A DNA stretch of 64,000 nt from Oceanospirillum sp048270425 (GCA_048270425.1 JBLWSY010000018.1:28931-92930); one strand, 5' to 3'. Shown: positions 8,886 to 17,991, numbered from the stretch's first letter. Numbers and translations are program-made. Notes: a model not told the origin generated them from the sequence alone.

Positions 8886-9095
8886 ATGTCAGGTTTAATT
8901 ACTGGTACCGTTAAATGGTTTAACGACGAAAAAGGTTTTGGCTTTATTTCTCGTGAAGGCGACAGCGATGTATTCGTACATTTCCGCGCTATCAACGGTA
9001 CTGGCCGTCGTAGCCTTGAGGAAGGCCAGCAGGTTACTTTCGAAGTAACTCAGGGCCAGAAAGGTCCTCAAGCAGAGAACGTAACTGTAGTTTAA
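8886..9095 (+). CDS. CspA-family cold-shock protein
   Basis: This is a 69-residue single cold-shock domain with RNP1 KGFGFI (16-21) and RNP2 VFVHF (29-33). The start at 8886 is preceded by AGAGGA; an upstream in-frame ATG at 8799 would add a non-homologous extension and is rejected. It binds single-stranded nucleic acid and melts RNA secondary structure in the cytoplasm. Whether this copy is cold-induced or constitutive cannot be told from sequence. Confidence 0.95.
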   Translation: MSGLITGTVKWFNDEKGFGFISREGDSDVFVHFRAINGTGRRSLEEGQQVTFEVTQGQKGPQAENVTVV

Positions 9096-9117
9096 TCGCT
9101 ACTGTTCAGTTTTCTCG

Positions 9118-9150
9118 AATACCCACCTCGCAATAGGTGGGTATTTTTTT
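9118..9150 (+). terminator. Terminator of the cold-shock gene
   Basis: AATACCCACCT and AGGTGGGTATT form a perfect stem around a short loop and are followed by a T run, 23 bp after the stop. Confidence 0.92.
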
Positions 9151-9192
9151 GCCTGAAAAATGACGTGCCACAGATAGCAGGGAGAGGAGTAG

Positions 9193-9211
9193 GTCGGGCT
9201 TTAGCCTGTCA
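9193..9211. repeat. Single copy of the GGGCTTTAGCCC palindromic repeat
   Basis: GTCGGGCTTTAGCCTGTCA matches the core of the repeats in the arrays at 17411-17730 and 43307-43758, with one mismatch. It overlaps the trmO stop codon. Confidence 0.7.
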
Positions 9212-9934
9212 GAATTCAATATCGACCACCCATACCACCAGCTGAGCATTATCTCTCCTCTGAACCTGAAACCTGATATCAGCTTCAAATAACCGGATGC
9301 CATAAACCTTCTCTTCAGATTTACCATGGCGGTAGGCTGGTCTCGGGTCCTGCTGCAGCACCTGCTCAATCAGTGCCTTGAAATCACCGCATTTCTCATC
9401 GTGACTTTTTATATATCGCTCAAGGGCAAGCTCTGCTTCCGGCCGCCAGCTGACAGGGTGAGCAACCGGTGCTTCCGCGGCAAAAGCGCTTTTGGCACTT
9501 TCTACTTTATCCACATAGGGAATGTAAGGTTTGATATCCAGAACCGGAGTCCCTTCCACCAGATCAAGTCCACTAATGTGGATAAGTACTTCGCCGTTTC
9601 TGATCTCAACCTTTTCCAGCTTAACGACGGATAGCCCCAAAGGGTTTGGTCTGAAGGTAGCTCGGGTTGCAAATACCCCAAGCCGTTCATTGCCCCCCAG
9701 GCGAGGTGGTCGAACGGTAGGCTTCCACTCATCCCTAAGACACTGATGAAAAACGAATTGCACCCAGATATGGCTGTTCTCTTCCAGTCCCCGTACTGCA
9801 TCCGGCAGGTTATAGGGGGGAAGCAAGCGAATGATCCCGGTTGAAGCTGGCGCGAGCCCCGGTTGACGGGGAATGCCAAACTTCTCTTTATAGCAGGAGT
9901 GCACAACGCCGATAGCTGGCAGATTAAAGGACAT
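9209..9934 (-). CDS. trmO: tRNA (t6A37) N6-methyltransferase
   Basis: The protein has 241 residues (E. coli TrmO about 235). It methylates N6-threonylcarbamoyladenosine at position 37 of certain tRNAs. Conserved parts are near the N-terminus (YKEKFGIPRQPG), the PTVRPPRLGGN and FRPNPLGLS motifs, and DIKPYIPYVD. The start at 9934 aligns with the family N-terminus (IGVVHS 8 residues in). In-frame ATGs at 9973 and 10042 would add 13 or 36 non-conserved residues. No start has a good ribosome site, so the exact start is uncertain. Confidence 0.9.
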   Translation of the reverse strand: MSFNLPAIGVVHSCYKEKFGIPRQPGLAPASTGIIRLLPPYNLPDAVRGLEENSHIWVQFVFHQCLRDEWKPTVRPPRLGGNERLGVFATRATFRPNPLGLSVVKLEKVEIRNGEVLIHISGLDLVEGTPVLDIKPYIPYVDKVESAKSAFAAEAPVAHPVSWRPEAELALERYIKSHDEKCGDFKALIEQVLQQDPRPAYRHGKSEEKVYGIRLFEADIRFQVQRRDNAQLVVWVVDIEF

Positions 9935-10173
9935 CGGTGAGTTGTTTTCGGTTTCTGAGATTTGTTTGGGCATTAAGTGGATCACTCGGCAATTCATCGG
10001 GTCGAAATCGGCTCTTCGATGTTGAAAAAGCCTTGTCTGCACGTGGTGTTGTGCGAAAATGCGCTCAACTTACAACAGTCGGTGAGCATTGGCAAAAGGC
10101 TTGCCGCGCCGCACTCAACATACTGCGTTCTGTTCTGTATTCAATAACCGGACGCTTCTAGAGAGGATATACC

Positions 10174-10797
10174 GTGGTCGATCAGGCAACCTATGCGATT
10201 AAAGCTCAGGAAGTGATTGAGGCTGGGCAATTTCTGTTTGCCGAGGGCTGGTCTCCGGCTACCAGCAGTAATTATTCTGCTCGCATTGATGCACAAAATC
10301 TGGCGATCACCGTATCCGGTAAACACAAAGGCCGCCTGAAGGCTGGTGATATCATGGTGGTGGATCTGCAGGGAAACCCTGTTCAGTCTACGCTGAAATC
10401 ATCGGCAGAGACCCTGTTGCACTGTGTGCTCTACGACTGGCGCGATGATATCGGTGCGGTGTTGCACACCCACTCAGTAGCGGCGACGGTATTAAGCCGA
10501 GCACTGGTCGGTGAACATGCATTGGTGCTGCGTGATTACGAGCTGCAAAAGGCGTTTCCGGGAATTGATACCCACGAAGGCGAGTTGCGTATCCCTATTT
10601 TTGAAAACACTCAGAATATTGATGCGCTATCTGCGGAGTCTCTCGCGTATCTGAAACAGCACCCGAATACACCTGCTTATCTGATTCGTGGTCATGGTCT
10701 TTACACCTGGGGTGCGACGATGGCGGATACTCTGCGTCATATTGAAGCGATGGAATTTCTGATGGCCTGTGAGCTGAAAGCGCTTTCGCTGCGCTAA
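10174..10797 (+). CDS. mtnB: Methylthioribulose-1-phosphate dehydratase
   Basis: This is a 207-residue class II aldolase-like protein with GTG start and GAGAGG upstream. It dehydrates 5-methylthioribulose-1-phosphate in the methionine salvage pathway. The zinc ligands HTHS and a later RGHGLY His are visible. mtnD and mtnC follow in the same direction, which fixes the function. mtnA is not in the window. Confidence 0.93.
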   Translation: MVDQATYAIKAQEVIEAGQFLFAEGWSPATSSNYSARIDAQNLAITVSGKHKGRLKAGDIMVVDLQGNPVQSTLKSSAETLLHCVLYDWRDDIGAVLHTHSVAATVLSRALVGEHALVLRDYELQKAFPGIDTHEGELRIPIFENTQNIDALSAESLAYLKQHPNTPAYLIRGHGLYTWGATMADTLRHIEAMEFLMACELKALSLR

Positions 10798-10845
10798 ATA
10801 ACTTCCTTCACGGTCGGTCGACAACTAACACTAAGGTAATGATCT

Positions 10846-11406
10846 ATGAGTTTTCTTAATCTGTACGCGGCGGATAAACCGCAGGCGATAGAATTATCGC
10901 TGACTGATGGTGATAAGATTCAGGCATTTCTGGCGGAGCAGGGTGTTCGCTTTGAGCGCTGGCAGGCAGAGCAGCCTCTGAATGAGGATGCGGGTCAGGA
11001 GGCGATTCTGGCGGCTTACGGGAATGAAGTGACTCGCCTGAAAGAGGAAAATGGCTTCCAGACCGCTGATGTGATCAGCCTGACACCGGATCATCCGGAT
11101 AAAGCTGCTCTGCGTGAGAAGTTCCTTTCTGAGCATATCCATAGCGAAGATGAAGTGCGTTTCTTTGTTCGTGGTAAGGGGCTGTTCTATATGCACTTGG
11201 GCGATAAAGTGGCCGTTGTGGGCTGCTGCAAAGAAGATCTGATCTCCGTTCCGGCAGGCACTAAGCACTGGTTTGATATGGGCGATGCACCAGACTTTAC
11301 CTGTATTCGCCTGTTCACGAACCCGGAAGGCTGGGTTGCCCAATACAGTGGTGACAAGATTGCCGATGGCTTCCCGCGTTTTGAAGATCTGGCAGGTCAG
11401 TTCTGA
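10846..11406 (+). CDS. mtnD: Acireductone dioxygenase
   Basis: The 186-residue cupin protein is of normal length. Metal ligands are visible as HIHSEDE (two His and a Glu) and a later His in GTKHWFDMG. It cleaves the acireductone of methionine salvage to formate and 2-keto-4-methylthiobutyrate when iron-bound. The stop codon overlaps the mtnC start (TGATG), showing an operon with translational coupling. Confidence 0.95.
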   Translation: MSFLNLYAADKPQAIELSLTDGDKIQAFLAEQGVRFERWQAEQPLNEDAGQEAILAAYGNEVTRLKEENGFQTADVISLTPDHPDKAALREKFLSEHIHSEDEVRFFVRGKGLFYMHLGDKVAVVGCCKEDLISVPAGTKHWFDMGDAPDFTCIRLFTNPEGWVAQYSGDKIADGFPRFEDLAGQF

Positions 11407-12113
11407 TGAGTGTCGCAGCAGAACAGAAAATTCGTTTCGATGGCGTTAAAGCAATTATTACCGATATCGAAGGTACAACGGGTTCAATCGATTTTGTGCA
11501 TCAGGTTCTCTTCCCTTATGCGAAAGAGCATCTGCCGGAATTTATCCGTCAGAATGCCGGTAAGCCTGACGTCGTTGAACAGCTGGATGCAGCGCGTCAG
11601 GAGATGGGCGAGGCAGATGCCGATGTTGACACTGTGATTGCTCAACTACTGCAATGGATTGCTGAAGATAAAAAGATCACGCCCCTTAAGGCCCTCCAGG
11701 GTTTGGTATGGGAAGCAGGATACAGCTCTGGCGATTACACAGGCCATGTTTATCCGGATGCCCATGAATCACTCAAGCAGTGGAAAGAGCAGGTACGTCT
11801 GTTTATCTACTCGTCGGGTTCGGTTTATGCGCAGAAGCTGCTGTTTGGCTATAGCGATTTTGGCGATCTGACCCCTTGGTTTGAAGGTTACTTTGATACC
11901 AAAGTGGGCGGTAAGCGTGAGCAGGCCTCCTATCAGAATATTCAGTCTCAGGTCGGTTTGCCGGCAGAGCAGCTGTTGTTTCTGTCCGATGTGGTAGAAG
12001 AGCTTGATGCGGCTAAAGCGGCTGGTTTCCAGACCGTGCAGCTGGTCAGAAGTGAAGGTATGGTCACCGGTGATCATCCTCAGGTAGCCCGTTTTTCGCA
12101 GATAGAAATCTGA
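11406..12113 (+). CDS. mtnC: Enolase-phosphatase E1
   Basis: This is a 235-residue HAD-superfamily enzyme that enolises and dephosphorylates 2,3-diketo-5-methylthiopentyl-1-phosphate. The HAD motif appears as ITDIEGTTGSI, the family variant with Glu in place of the second Asp, followed by a YSSGSV motif II and a late LSDVVEELDAA region. It starts one base inside the mtnD stop codon. A terminator follows. Confidence 0.95.
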   Translation: MSVAAEQKIRFDGVKAIITDIEGTTGSIDFVHQVLFPYAKEHLPEFIRQNAGKPDVVEQLDAARQEMGEADADVDTVIAQLLQWIAEDKKITPLKALQGLVWEAGYSSGDYTGHVYPDAHESLKQWKEQVRLFIYSSGSVYAQKLLFGYSDFGDLTPWFEGYFDTKVGGKREQASYQNIQSQVGLPAEQLLFLSDVVEELDAAKAAGFQTVQLVRSEGMVTGDHPQVARFSQIEI

Positions 12114-12158
12114 TCGTTTATCTCAGCTGTAACCCGCTGCAATAAAATAACAGATCGT

Positions 12159-12200
12159 TAAAAAGACCCGGTTGGATTACAAGCTAACCGGGTCTTTTTG
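12159..12200 (+). terminator. Terminator of mtnBDC
   Basis: AAAAAGACCCGGTT and AACCGGGTCTTTTT form a perfect long stem with a 13-nt loop and a T run, about 46 bp after mtnC. Confidence 0.92.
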
Positions 12201-12329
12201 CTTTTATTGGCTGTTCGCAGAAATTAGCTGTTTTTCTACTGCTAATGGCGGACCTGTCGTGCTTTTTATCTGGGTTCCCCAAGCTGATAAAGACTGATAG
12301 ACTGCTTTTTTTAGAAGCTGGAAGAAAAA

Positions 12330-12854
12330 ATGATCCGCAATAAAGTACTTGTTAGTGCCTGTCTGCTTGGCGAGCGTGTGCGTTATGACGGCTCCTCCCG
12401 TCCGGTAGCTCATCCTCTGCTGGAACAGCTACAGCAGGAAGAGCGTCTTGTTCCGGTTTGTCCGGAGACTCTGGGTGGCCTCCTTGTTCCGCGTCCTGCG
12501 GCAGAAATTCAGCCCGGTTTTGATGGCAAAGATATTTTCCATGAAGCAGGTAAAGTGATTACCCGTCAGGGACACAATGTCAGTCAATACTTCGTGCGTG
12601 GTGCCCGTAAAACTCAGGAGCTGGCGCTGAAAGAAGAAGTAGCTGTAGCCATTTTGAAAGCGAACAGCCCTTCCTGCGGTAACCAGAAGATCTATAGTGG
12701 TGAATTCAGCAAAGAGCTGCGTGATGGTCAGGGTGTGACGGCTGCGGCTTTGGAAGAAGCCGGTATCAAGGTGTTTAACGAACATCAGCTTGAGGCCGCA
12801 GCAGCCTATCTTTCTTCACTGGAAAACACCGCTGCTGAAGCAACTGATTCCTGA
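12330..12854 (+). CDS. DUF523 family protein
   Basis: The 174-residue protein matches the DUF523 family, whose function I do not know. Conserved cysteine motifs are visible: SACLLG near the N-terminus, VCPE at about 44-47, and NSPSCG at about 111-116. These could bind metal or sulfur, but that is an inference. The start has a GGAAG ribosome site. It stands alone between mtnC and the LysE-type exporter, in the same direction as both. Confidence 0.85.
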   Translation: MIRNKVLVSACLLGERVRYDGSSRPVAHPLLEQLQQEERLVPVCPETLGGLLVPRPAAEIQPGFDGKDIFHEAGKVITRQGHNVSQYFVRGARKTQELALKEEVAVAILKANSPSCGNQKIYSGEFSKELRDGQGVTAAALEEAGIKVFNEHQLEAAAAYLSSLENTAAEATDS

Positions 12855-12906
12855 GCCTGCCTTTAATCTCTTCATTTAAGCTAAATATCGAAGTAGGTAA
12901 TATCAG

Positions 12907-13530
12907 ATGAGCTTTGAACTCTTTCTGGCGTTTTTGTTGGCCTCTGTACTAATCAGCGTTTCACCAGGTGCTGGCGCTGTGAATACCATGAGTAACGGCC
13001 TGCGCTACGGCGTGCGTAAAAGTATGCCTGCGATTTTAGGGCTACAGGTAGGATACGGTGCTCAGGTGGTTATCGTAGGGGTTGGTTTGGGCGCGCTTTT
13101 GGCTTCCTCTGAAGTGGCCTTCGGCTTGGTGAAATGGCTGGGTGCTGCGTATCTGGTCTGGTTGGGATGTCAGAAGTGGCGTGAAGCTCCATTGTCGCTG
13201 GAAGCTCAGCAGGATCAGCCGATAGAAAGTGGTAGTCGCCGTTTCTGGCAGGCGGCTTTTGTTAATCTGATTAACCCGAAAGCCACGGTATTTCTGGTAG
13301 CGCTTTTCCCGCAGTTTATTGTCGCGGATGCGCCTCAGTTGCCGCAGTTTCTGATTATGGGAACGACGCTGATCATCGTTGATATTCTGGTGATGGTGGG
13401 TTACGCGTCACTTGCGGCTAAGCTAAGCCGTTGGTTTAAAGACCCTAAGCACCAGAAATCTCAGAACCGTATCTTTGGCGGTATGTTTATGGCAGCAGGA
13501 ACTGCGTTAGCTTCCTATAGCCGTGGTTGA
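12907..13530 (+). CDS. LysE/RhtB-family amino-acid exporter
   Basis: This 207-residue inner-membrane protein has about six hydrophobic segments. The family signature SPGAGAVNTMSNGLRYG is near the N-terminus and a FVNLINPKA motif is at about 118-126. Such proteins export amino acids such as homoserine, threonine or lysine. The substrate cannot be predicted here. The start follows AGGTAATATCAG. Confidence 0.9.
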   Translation: MSFELFLAFLLASVLISVSPGAGAVNTMSNGLRYGVRKSMPAILGLQVGYGAQVVIVGVGLGALLASSEVAFGLVKWLGAAYLVWLGCQKWREAPLSLEAQQDQPIESGSRRFWQAAFVNLINPKATVFLVALFPQFIVADAPQLPQFLIMGTTLIIVDILVMVGYASLAAKLSRWFKDPKHQKSQNRIFGGMFMAAGTALASYSRG

Positions 13531-13610
13531 AAGGTGCCGATCAAAGTAGGTTGGATAAGCGCCTGTTTTGAAATTTGAGGTTAACTCAACATTCTACAGG
13601 CGCGCCATCC

Positions 13611-13654
13611 GACACGGTCAGTCCGACACGGTACGTAGGACACGGTCAGTCCGA
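13611..13654. repeat. 14-bp tandem repeat, three units
   Basis: Units GACACGGTCAGTCC, GACACGGTACGTAG and GACACGGTCAGTCC start at 13611, 13625 and 13639, followed by GA. It lies between the exporter and nadC stop codons, which converge. Confidence 0.75.
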
Positions 13655-13668
13655 AATGATCCGGCCTA

Positions 13669-14541
13669 TCAGATCTCTACCAAACGCATCGAGAGATCAA
13701 CCGCTTTGCAGTCTTTGGTCAAAGCACCGATCGAGATGTAATCCACGCCGGTCAGTGCGATATCACGCAGGGTTTCATCGGTAACACCACCAGACGCTTC
13801 CAGCTTGGCGCGGCCATCGGCGATCTTAACGGCTTCTCGCATCATATCGAGAGAGAAGTTGTCGATCATGATGATATCAGCACCGGCTTCCAGCGCCTGA
13901 TTCAGCTCATCCAGATTTTCCACTTCCACTTCCACCGGCTTGCCCGGAGCCACTTCATGGGCGCGTTCTACCGATGCAGCGATAGAGCCGCAGGCAGAGA
14001 TATGGTTCTCTTTAATCAGGAAGGCATCATAAAGACCGATACGGTGGTTGTAGCAACCGCCACAGGTAACTGCATATTTCTGAGCCAAACGCAGGCCCGG
14101 AATGGTTTTACGGGTATCCAAAAGCTGAACCTGAGTGTCTGATACCAGATCGGCATATTGCTGGCAGCGGGTTGCAGTGCCGGACAGGGACTGAACAAAG
14201 TTCAGTGCGCAACGCTCACCGGTCAGCAGGGAGCGGGCAGAGCCTTCCAGATAAAACAGTACCTGATTGCGGATAACCCGATCACCATCTTTAGCCTGCC
14301 AAATCACCTTTACGTCAGGATCGATCTGACGGAACACTTCATCAACCCAAGCGGTACCGCACAAAACGGCATCATCACGGGTGATGACACGGGCACGAGC
14401 CTGACGCTCGGCAGGAATCAGCATCGCGGTGATATCGCCGCCGCCTACATCCTCGGCAATTGCCCCGGCAACTTGTTCAGGGATACTCTCAACCAGCAGC
14501 TTGGGCATGGTTTCTAGCTGGGGATGCGCAGACATAAACAA
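13669..14541 (-). CDS. nadC: Quinolinate phosphoribosyltransferase (decarboxylating)
   Basis: This 290-residue enzyme converts quinolinate and PRPP to nicotinate mononucleotide in NAD synthesis. Family motifs seen include EDVGGGDIT near residue 30, LDTRKTIPGLR, CGGCYNHRIGLYDAFLIKENH and the EVEVENLDE strand. The length is normal. It is divergent from ampD, an arrangement also common in pseudomonads (family knowledge). Confidence 0.96.
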   Translation of the reverse strand: MFMSAHPQLETMPKLLVESIPEQVAGAIAEDVGGGDITAMLIPAERQARARVITRDDAVLCGTAWVDEVFRQIDPDVKVIWQAKDGDRVIRNQVLFYLEGSARSLLTGERCALNFVQSLSGTATRCQQYADLVSDTQVQLLDTRKTIPGLRLAQKYAVTCGGCYNHRIGLYDAFLIKENHISACGSIAASVERAHEVAPGKPVEVEVENLDELNQALEAGADIIMIDNFSLDMMREAVKIADGRAKLEASGGVTDETLRDIALTGVDYISIGALTKDCKAVDLSMRLVEI

Positions 14542-14719
14542 CCTCGGTCACCAATGGATAAAATGCTGCAGGCATTATAAAGACAAACGCCCATAAAAGC
14601 AGCGATTGCGGAAAACTGTTTTGATCTATCCTCAAGGGACTTAAGGTATTGGATCGGTAAAGCTAGCGACTGCCAGATAGGGTAGACTGTGAGCATGTAA
14701 AACGGAACAGAACAGCCCA

Positions 14720-15319
14720 ATGCAAAAAACAGAGCAAGCAGTACCCCAGACTGCCAGTATTGAACATCTGAATGTTAGCTCGGCACCCCAGGATATTTGG
14801 CTGGACGGTGTTAGTCACAGGCCATCGCCAAATTTTAATCAACGTCCTGATTCTGAAGATATTGATCTGTTGGTGATCCATAATATCAGCCTGCCACCGG
14901 GACAGTTTGGTGGCGATAGTATTGAGCGTTTTTTTACCAACTGTCTTGATCATACCCTGCACCCCTTTTTTAAAGAGATCGAAGGTGTTGAGGTTTCAGC
15001 GCATCTGCTGGTTCGCCGCGATGGATCTGTGGTTCAATTTGTCCCTTTGAATAAAAGAGCCTGGCATGCAGGGCGTTCAGCCTTTCAGGGGCGGGAAGAG
15101 TGCAACGATTTTTCTATCGGTATTGAACTGGAAGGCACCGACTCCTGTCCCTATACCGATGAACAATACTTAGCCCTGGCCAAACTGACGTGTGATATCC
15201 AGCGGCACTACCCCAGGATAACCTGTGACCGAATCACAGGGCACAGTGATATAGCACCGGGACGTAAAACAGATCCCGGCGAGTCTTTTGACTGGGCGCG
15301 GTATCGGTCGCTGTTATGA
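14720..15319 (+). CDS. ampD: 1,6-anhydro-N-acetylmuramyl-L-alanine amidase
   Basis: The protein has 199 residues and no signal peptide, as expected for the cytosolic enzyme of peptidoglycan recycling. Zinc and active-site residues are visible in VIHNISLPPG, KRAWHAGRS and ITGHSDIAPGRKTDPG. It releases the stem peptide from anhydro-muropeptides and so keeps ampC-type beta-lactamase induction low. ampE follows. Confidence 0.95.
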   Translation: MQKTEQAVPQTASIEHLNVSSAPQDIWLDGVSHRPSPNFNQRPDSEDIDLLVIHNISLPPGQFGGDSIERFFTNCLDHTLHPFFKEIEGVEVSAHLLVRRDGSVVQFVPLNKRAWHAGRSAFQGREECNDFSIGIELEGTDSCPYTDEQYLALAKLTCDIQRHYPRITCDRITGHSDIAPGRKTDPGESFDWARYRSLL

Positions 15320-15400
15320 CCGCCTTCGGCCATAACGCCAGTGGCTAGACTGTTAAACGAACTTAATTAGACCTGAAGGTTAGACAGACGAGGTTAACTC

Positions 15401-16393
15401 ATGGAATTTGTCGTTTTGATCATTGTTCTGATGCTGCGCAGTTTGCTTGGCTTGCTGCCAGGAAGGCGTCACGATCGCTGGTTTTTGGCTCTTAAGGCTT
15501 GGGCGGGTCGCCTATTTAAGCCAAGTGCGCCGCATCTCTACGACTCGGATGAAGCGTCAGAGCAGAGCGGTAATCAATCGAAAGCCTCAGCTATCAACCC
15601 TACCCGCTGGTTTATCGGAACGGGAGCATTTATCGCAGCTGTTGTTCTGCCGGTTGCTGCATTGAGTATTTTGATGGCGGTGCTGGATGACGTTATGTGG
15701 GGATTGCCTGCATTTGCCGTTTCAATTCTGGTACTGCTTTATAGCCTAGGGCGGAAAGAGAGCGCATATTGGCTGACTCGTTTTCAGATCGCCTGGCGCC
15801 AGAAAGATCTGCAGGGTGCTTATCAGTATGCGGCTGAAGTGCTTCCCCAGGAAACGATCAAAGATGAAAAACAGCTCTATCAACGGGTTTTTTCCCGCCT
15901 TGTGGGTATCAGTTTTCAGGATTTCTTTCTGATCACCTTCTGGTTTATGTTGTTGGGCGCTGAAGGGGCCTTGCTGGCGCGACTGATGATCCTCTTTTGC
16001 GAGAAATCCCCCGAAGAAGCTGGGCAGGATTCTCCTGACCCCCTCATCACAAAAGGGGGTAGTAAGATCCGAAGTGTGCAGTATCTGTTTGAGTGGCTAC
16101 CGGCAAAGCTGATGGGTTTAAGTTTTATGCTCACCGGCCATTTTGTTCACTGTAGCCAGCAGTGGCTAACCTGCCTGTTTAATCAAAAGCTTTCCCATGA
16201 AATCCTGCTCACTCGTTTTGCTCTTGGAGCCCTTGGCGAAAAAGTAGAAGACAGTGCCAAAGAGGTTCTCCAGGCCGCACAGGATAATGCTCATAAAGAT
16301 GAGCAGCTTCAGGATCTTGAAGGGCTACTGCGCAGAAGTTCAGTACTTTGGGTGATCGCCATTGCCGTAACCGTTGTTCTGATGCAGCTCTGA
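15401..16393 (+). CDS. ampE: AmpE-like inner-membrane protein
   Basis: The protein has 330 residues with hydrophobic segments at the N-terminus, at about 68-110, about 170-195 and at the extreme C-terminus. Length, topology and position directly after ampD identify it as AmpE, of the CobD/CbiB-like membrane family. Its exact role in beta-lactamase signalling is unclear. The start follows GACGAGG. Several segments between membrane parts are acidic or helical with no recognised catalytic motif. Confidence 0.85.
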   Translation: MEFVVLIIVLMLRSLLGLLPGRRHDRWFLALKAWAGRLFKPSAPHLYDSDEASEQSGNQSKASAINPTRWFIGTGAFIAAVVLPVAALSILMAVLDDVMWGLPAFAVSILVLLYSLGRKESAYWLTRFQIAWRQKDLQGAYQYAAEVLPQETIKDEKQLYQRVFSRLVGISFQDFFLITFWFMLLGAEGALLARLMILFCEKSPEEAGQDSPDPLITKGGSKIRSVQYLFEWLPAKLMGLSFMLTGHFVHCSQQWLTCLFNQKLSHEILLTRFALGALGEKVEDSAKEVLQAAQDNAHKDEQLQDLEGLLRRSSVLWVIAIAVTVVLMQL

Positions 16394-16403
16394 ATGATGA
16401 GGG

Positions 16404-16420
16404 CCGGCTTTAGCCCGTCA
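16404..16420. repeat. Single copy of the GGCTTTAGCCC palindromic repeat
   Basis: CCGGCTTTAGCCCGTCA lies 10 bp after the ampE stop and matches the core of the array repeats elsewhere in the window. Confidence 0.7.
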
Positions 16421-16469
16421 AAGCCCTCAGCCTCTTTAAAGAGTTCAATCAACAAAAAGGAATCTGATC

Positions 16470-17407
16470 ATGGACCCGATCACCCAGCCTTTCATCACCC
16501 ACCACGGTGGTGCCTCCGGTGTTACCGGCAGCTGCCACCAACTGCATATCGATAACCAAACCAGTATCCTGATCGATTGCGGGCTGTATCAGGGTGAAGA
16601 CGCAATCGCCGACAGCCTGCTGCAACTCACTGTTAACTTCGATATCAGCACCATCAAAGCCCTGATCATCACCCACGTACATATCGACCATATTGGCCGC
16701 TTACTCTACCTGCTCGCTGCCGGATATACAGGCCCCATCTACTGCAGTCATCCCAGTGCTCATCTTATCCCGCTGGTGATCGCAAAGGCGACAGGAGATG
16801 GCAGGATCTGGAGATTATTGTCGACTCACCACTGGCCGCCCGGTTTAATCAGGTTTACCGCCAGCTAAAACCCTACTGGGATAAAGAAGCGCAGAAACGC
16901 CTGCAAAGCGGCCGGCATCCGCTTAACTTCGACAATCTTTACACCGTCAACAGCCATGAAGAACATCAGCAAACCGTAGCCTATCTCGCTAAAACCGGCC
17001 GACCCGCTATTGTCATCGCCGCCAGTGGCATGTGTGCCGGAGGCCGTATCGTAAACTACCTCAAAGCGATGCTGGAAGACGCCTGCCATCAGGTGTTGTT
17101 TGTGGGCTATCAGGCCAGCGGCACCCCAGGGCGAAAAATCCAGAAATATGGCCCTAAAGGCGGTTGGGTTGAACTTGACGGCCAGCGCTACAGCGTCCGA
17201 GCGGGAGTCAGTACCATCAGCGGTTATTCCGCCCACGCCGACCAAAAAGACCTGCTCAACTTTATTAAACGCATGCGTCACTGGCCAGAAAGCATCAGCC
17301 TGATCCACGGCCAGCAGAACGCCCGCAACGCTCTTAAAGAGAAAATCGAACAGCTCTACCGCAGCAAAGGCAAAGCGGTGCAGGTACTGCTTCCAGAGAA
17401 TGGCTGA
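16470..17407 (+). pseudogene. Broken metallo-beta-lactamase/beta-CASP RNA-processing-type hydrolase
   Basis: The N-terminal third is in one frame (16470 to about 16780) with the MBL start SGVTGSCHQL and metal motif HVHIDHIG. Homology then continues in a different frame from about 16781 to 17407: beta-CASP and C-terminal parts with WQDLEIIVDSPLA, AASGMCAGGR, FVGYQASGTPG and GYSAHADQ. Intact relatives are about 460 residues long; only about 315 are recoverable here, so some 150 residues between LIPLVI and the beta-CASP segment are missing and the frame is shifted. This is an internal deletion rather than a simple sequencing slip. The gene is almost certainly inactive. A 72-bp repeat array begins directly after it. 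Confidence 0.85.
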
Positions 17408-17410
17408 CGC

Positions 17411-17730
17411 AAATACGAGTCTGGCTTTAGCCCGTCAAGCCTGCGCTGACGCCCTAAAGGGCGACCCACAAGGAGCCGAGTCAAATACGAGTCGGGCTTT
17501 AGCCCGTCAAGCCTGCGCTGACGCCCTAAAGGGCGACCCACAAGGAGCCGAGTCAAATGTGGGTCGGGCTTTAGCCCGTCAAGACTGTGCTGACGCCCTA
17601 AAGGGCGACCCACAAGGAGCTGAGTCAAATGTGGGTCGGGCTTTAGCCCGTCAAGACTGAACTGACGCCCTAAAGGGCGACCCACAAGGAGCCGAGTCAA
17701 ATACGAGTCGGGCCTTAGCCCGTCAAACCT
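17411..17730. repeat. 72-bp tandem array of palindromic repeats, left flank of polysaccharide locus
   Basis: Four complete units plus a partial fifth start at 17415, 17487, 17559, 17631 and 17703, with an exact period of 72 bp. Each unit holds two palindromic halves: GTCGGGCTTTAGCCCGTCA and TGACGCCCTAAAGGGCGACC. The same two halves, in reverse-complement order, build the array at 43307-43758. Because 72 is divisible by three, the array creates false repetitive reading frames on both strands. Confidence 0.93.
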
Positions 17731-17804
17731 GCTCCCTGAATTAGTCGTATCTGGCTGATTGATTAACCCTTCAGGAAATTTTCCAGTAAAACAACAGCCT
17801 GCCG

Positions 17805-17834
17805 CAAGTCACAAAGACAACAAAAAGTGACTTG
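17805..17834. promoter_or_regulatory. Dyad upstream of the polysaccharide promoter
   Basis: CAAGTCAC (17805-17812) and GTGACTTG (17827-17834) are perfect inverted repeats around a 14-bp A-rich loop. Flanking ACAAC and GTTGT extend the symmetry. It lies just upstream of a candidate -35 box and could be an operator or a weak upstream terminator. Function is inferred. Confidence 0.4.
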
Positions 17835-17841
17835 AGACGGG

Positions 17842-17869
17842 TTGTTTTTGCCACTCAGGCGCGGATAAT
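17842..17869 (+). promoter_or_regulatory. Candidate sigma-70 promoter of the polysaccharide operon
   Basis: TTGTTT (17842-17847) and GATAAT (17864-17869) are spaced by 16 bp. Transcription would start near 17876, about 115 nt before the ops element. The stretch 17741-18061 contains no gene; apart from this promoter, the dyad and the ops element I see nothing else in it. Confidence 0.45.
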
Positions 17870-17991
17870 GCCTTATTCGTTTAAAAGCAGTATGGTTTTA
17901 AAACACCGGATTTATAAAGCGGCGCATCAATGCGTCGGTTCTAAAAACAAAGGGCTCAAGGGTTTGGCCGGAAGTTATCTTCGCACCCTAG

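Noticed and set aside
9328..9339. GGCGGTAGGCTG, a second match to the ops consensus
   Set aside because: It lies inside trmO on the strand opposite to transcription, with no operon start nearby, so it is most likely chance.
17356..17700. Reading frames on both strands with a perfect 24-residue protein repeat
   Set aside because: They arise from a 72-bp DNA tandem repeat whose period is divisible by three; the same palindromes occur in non-coding positions elsewhere.
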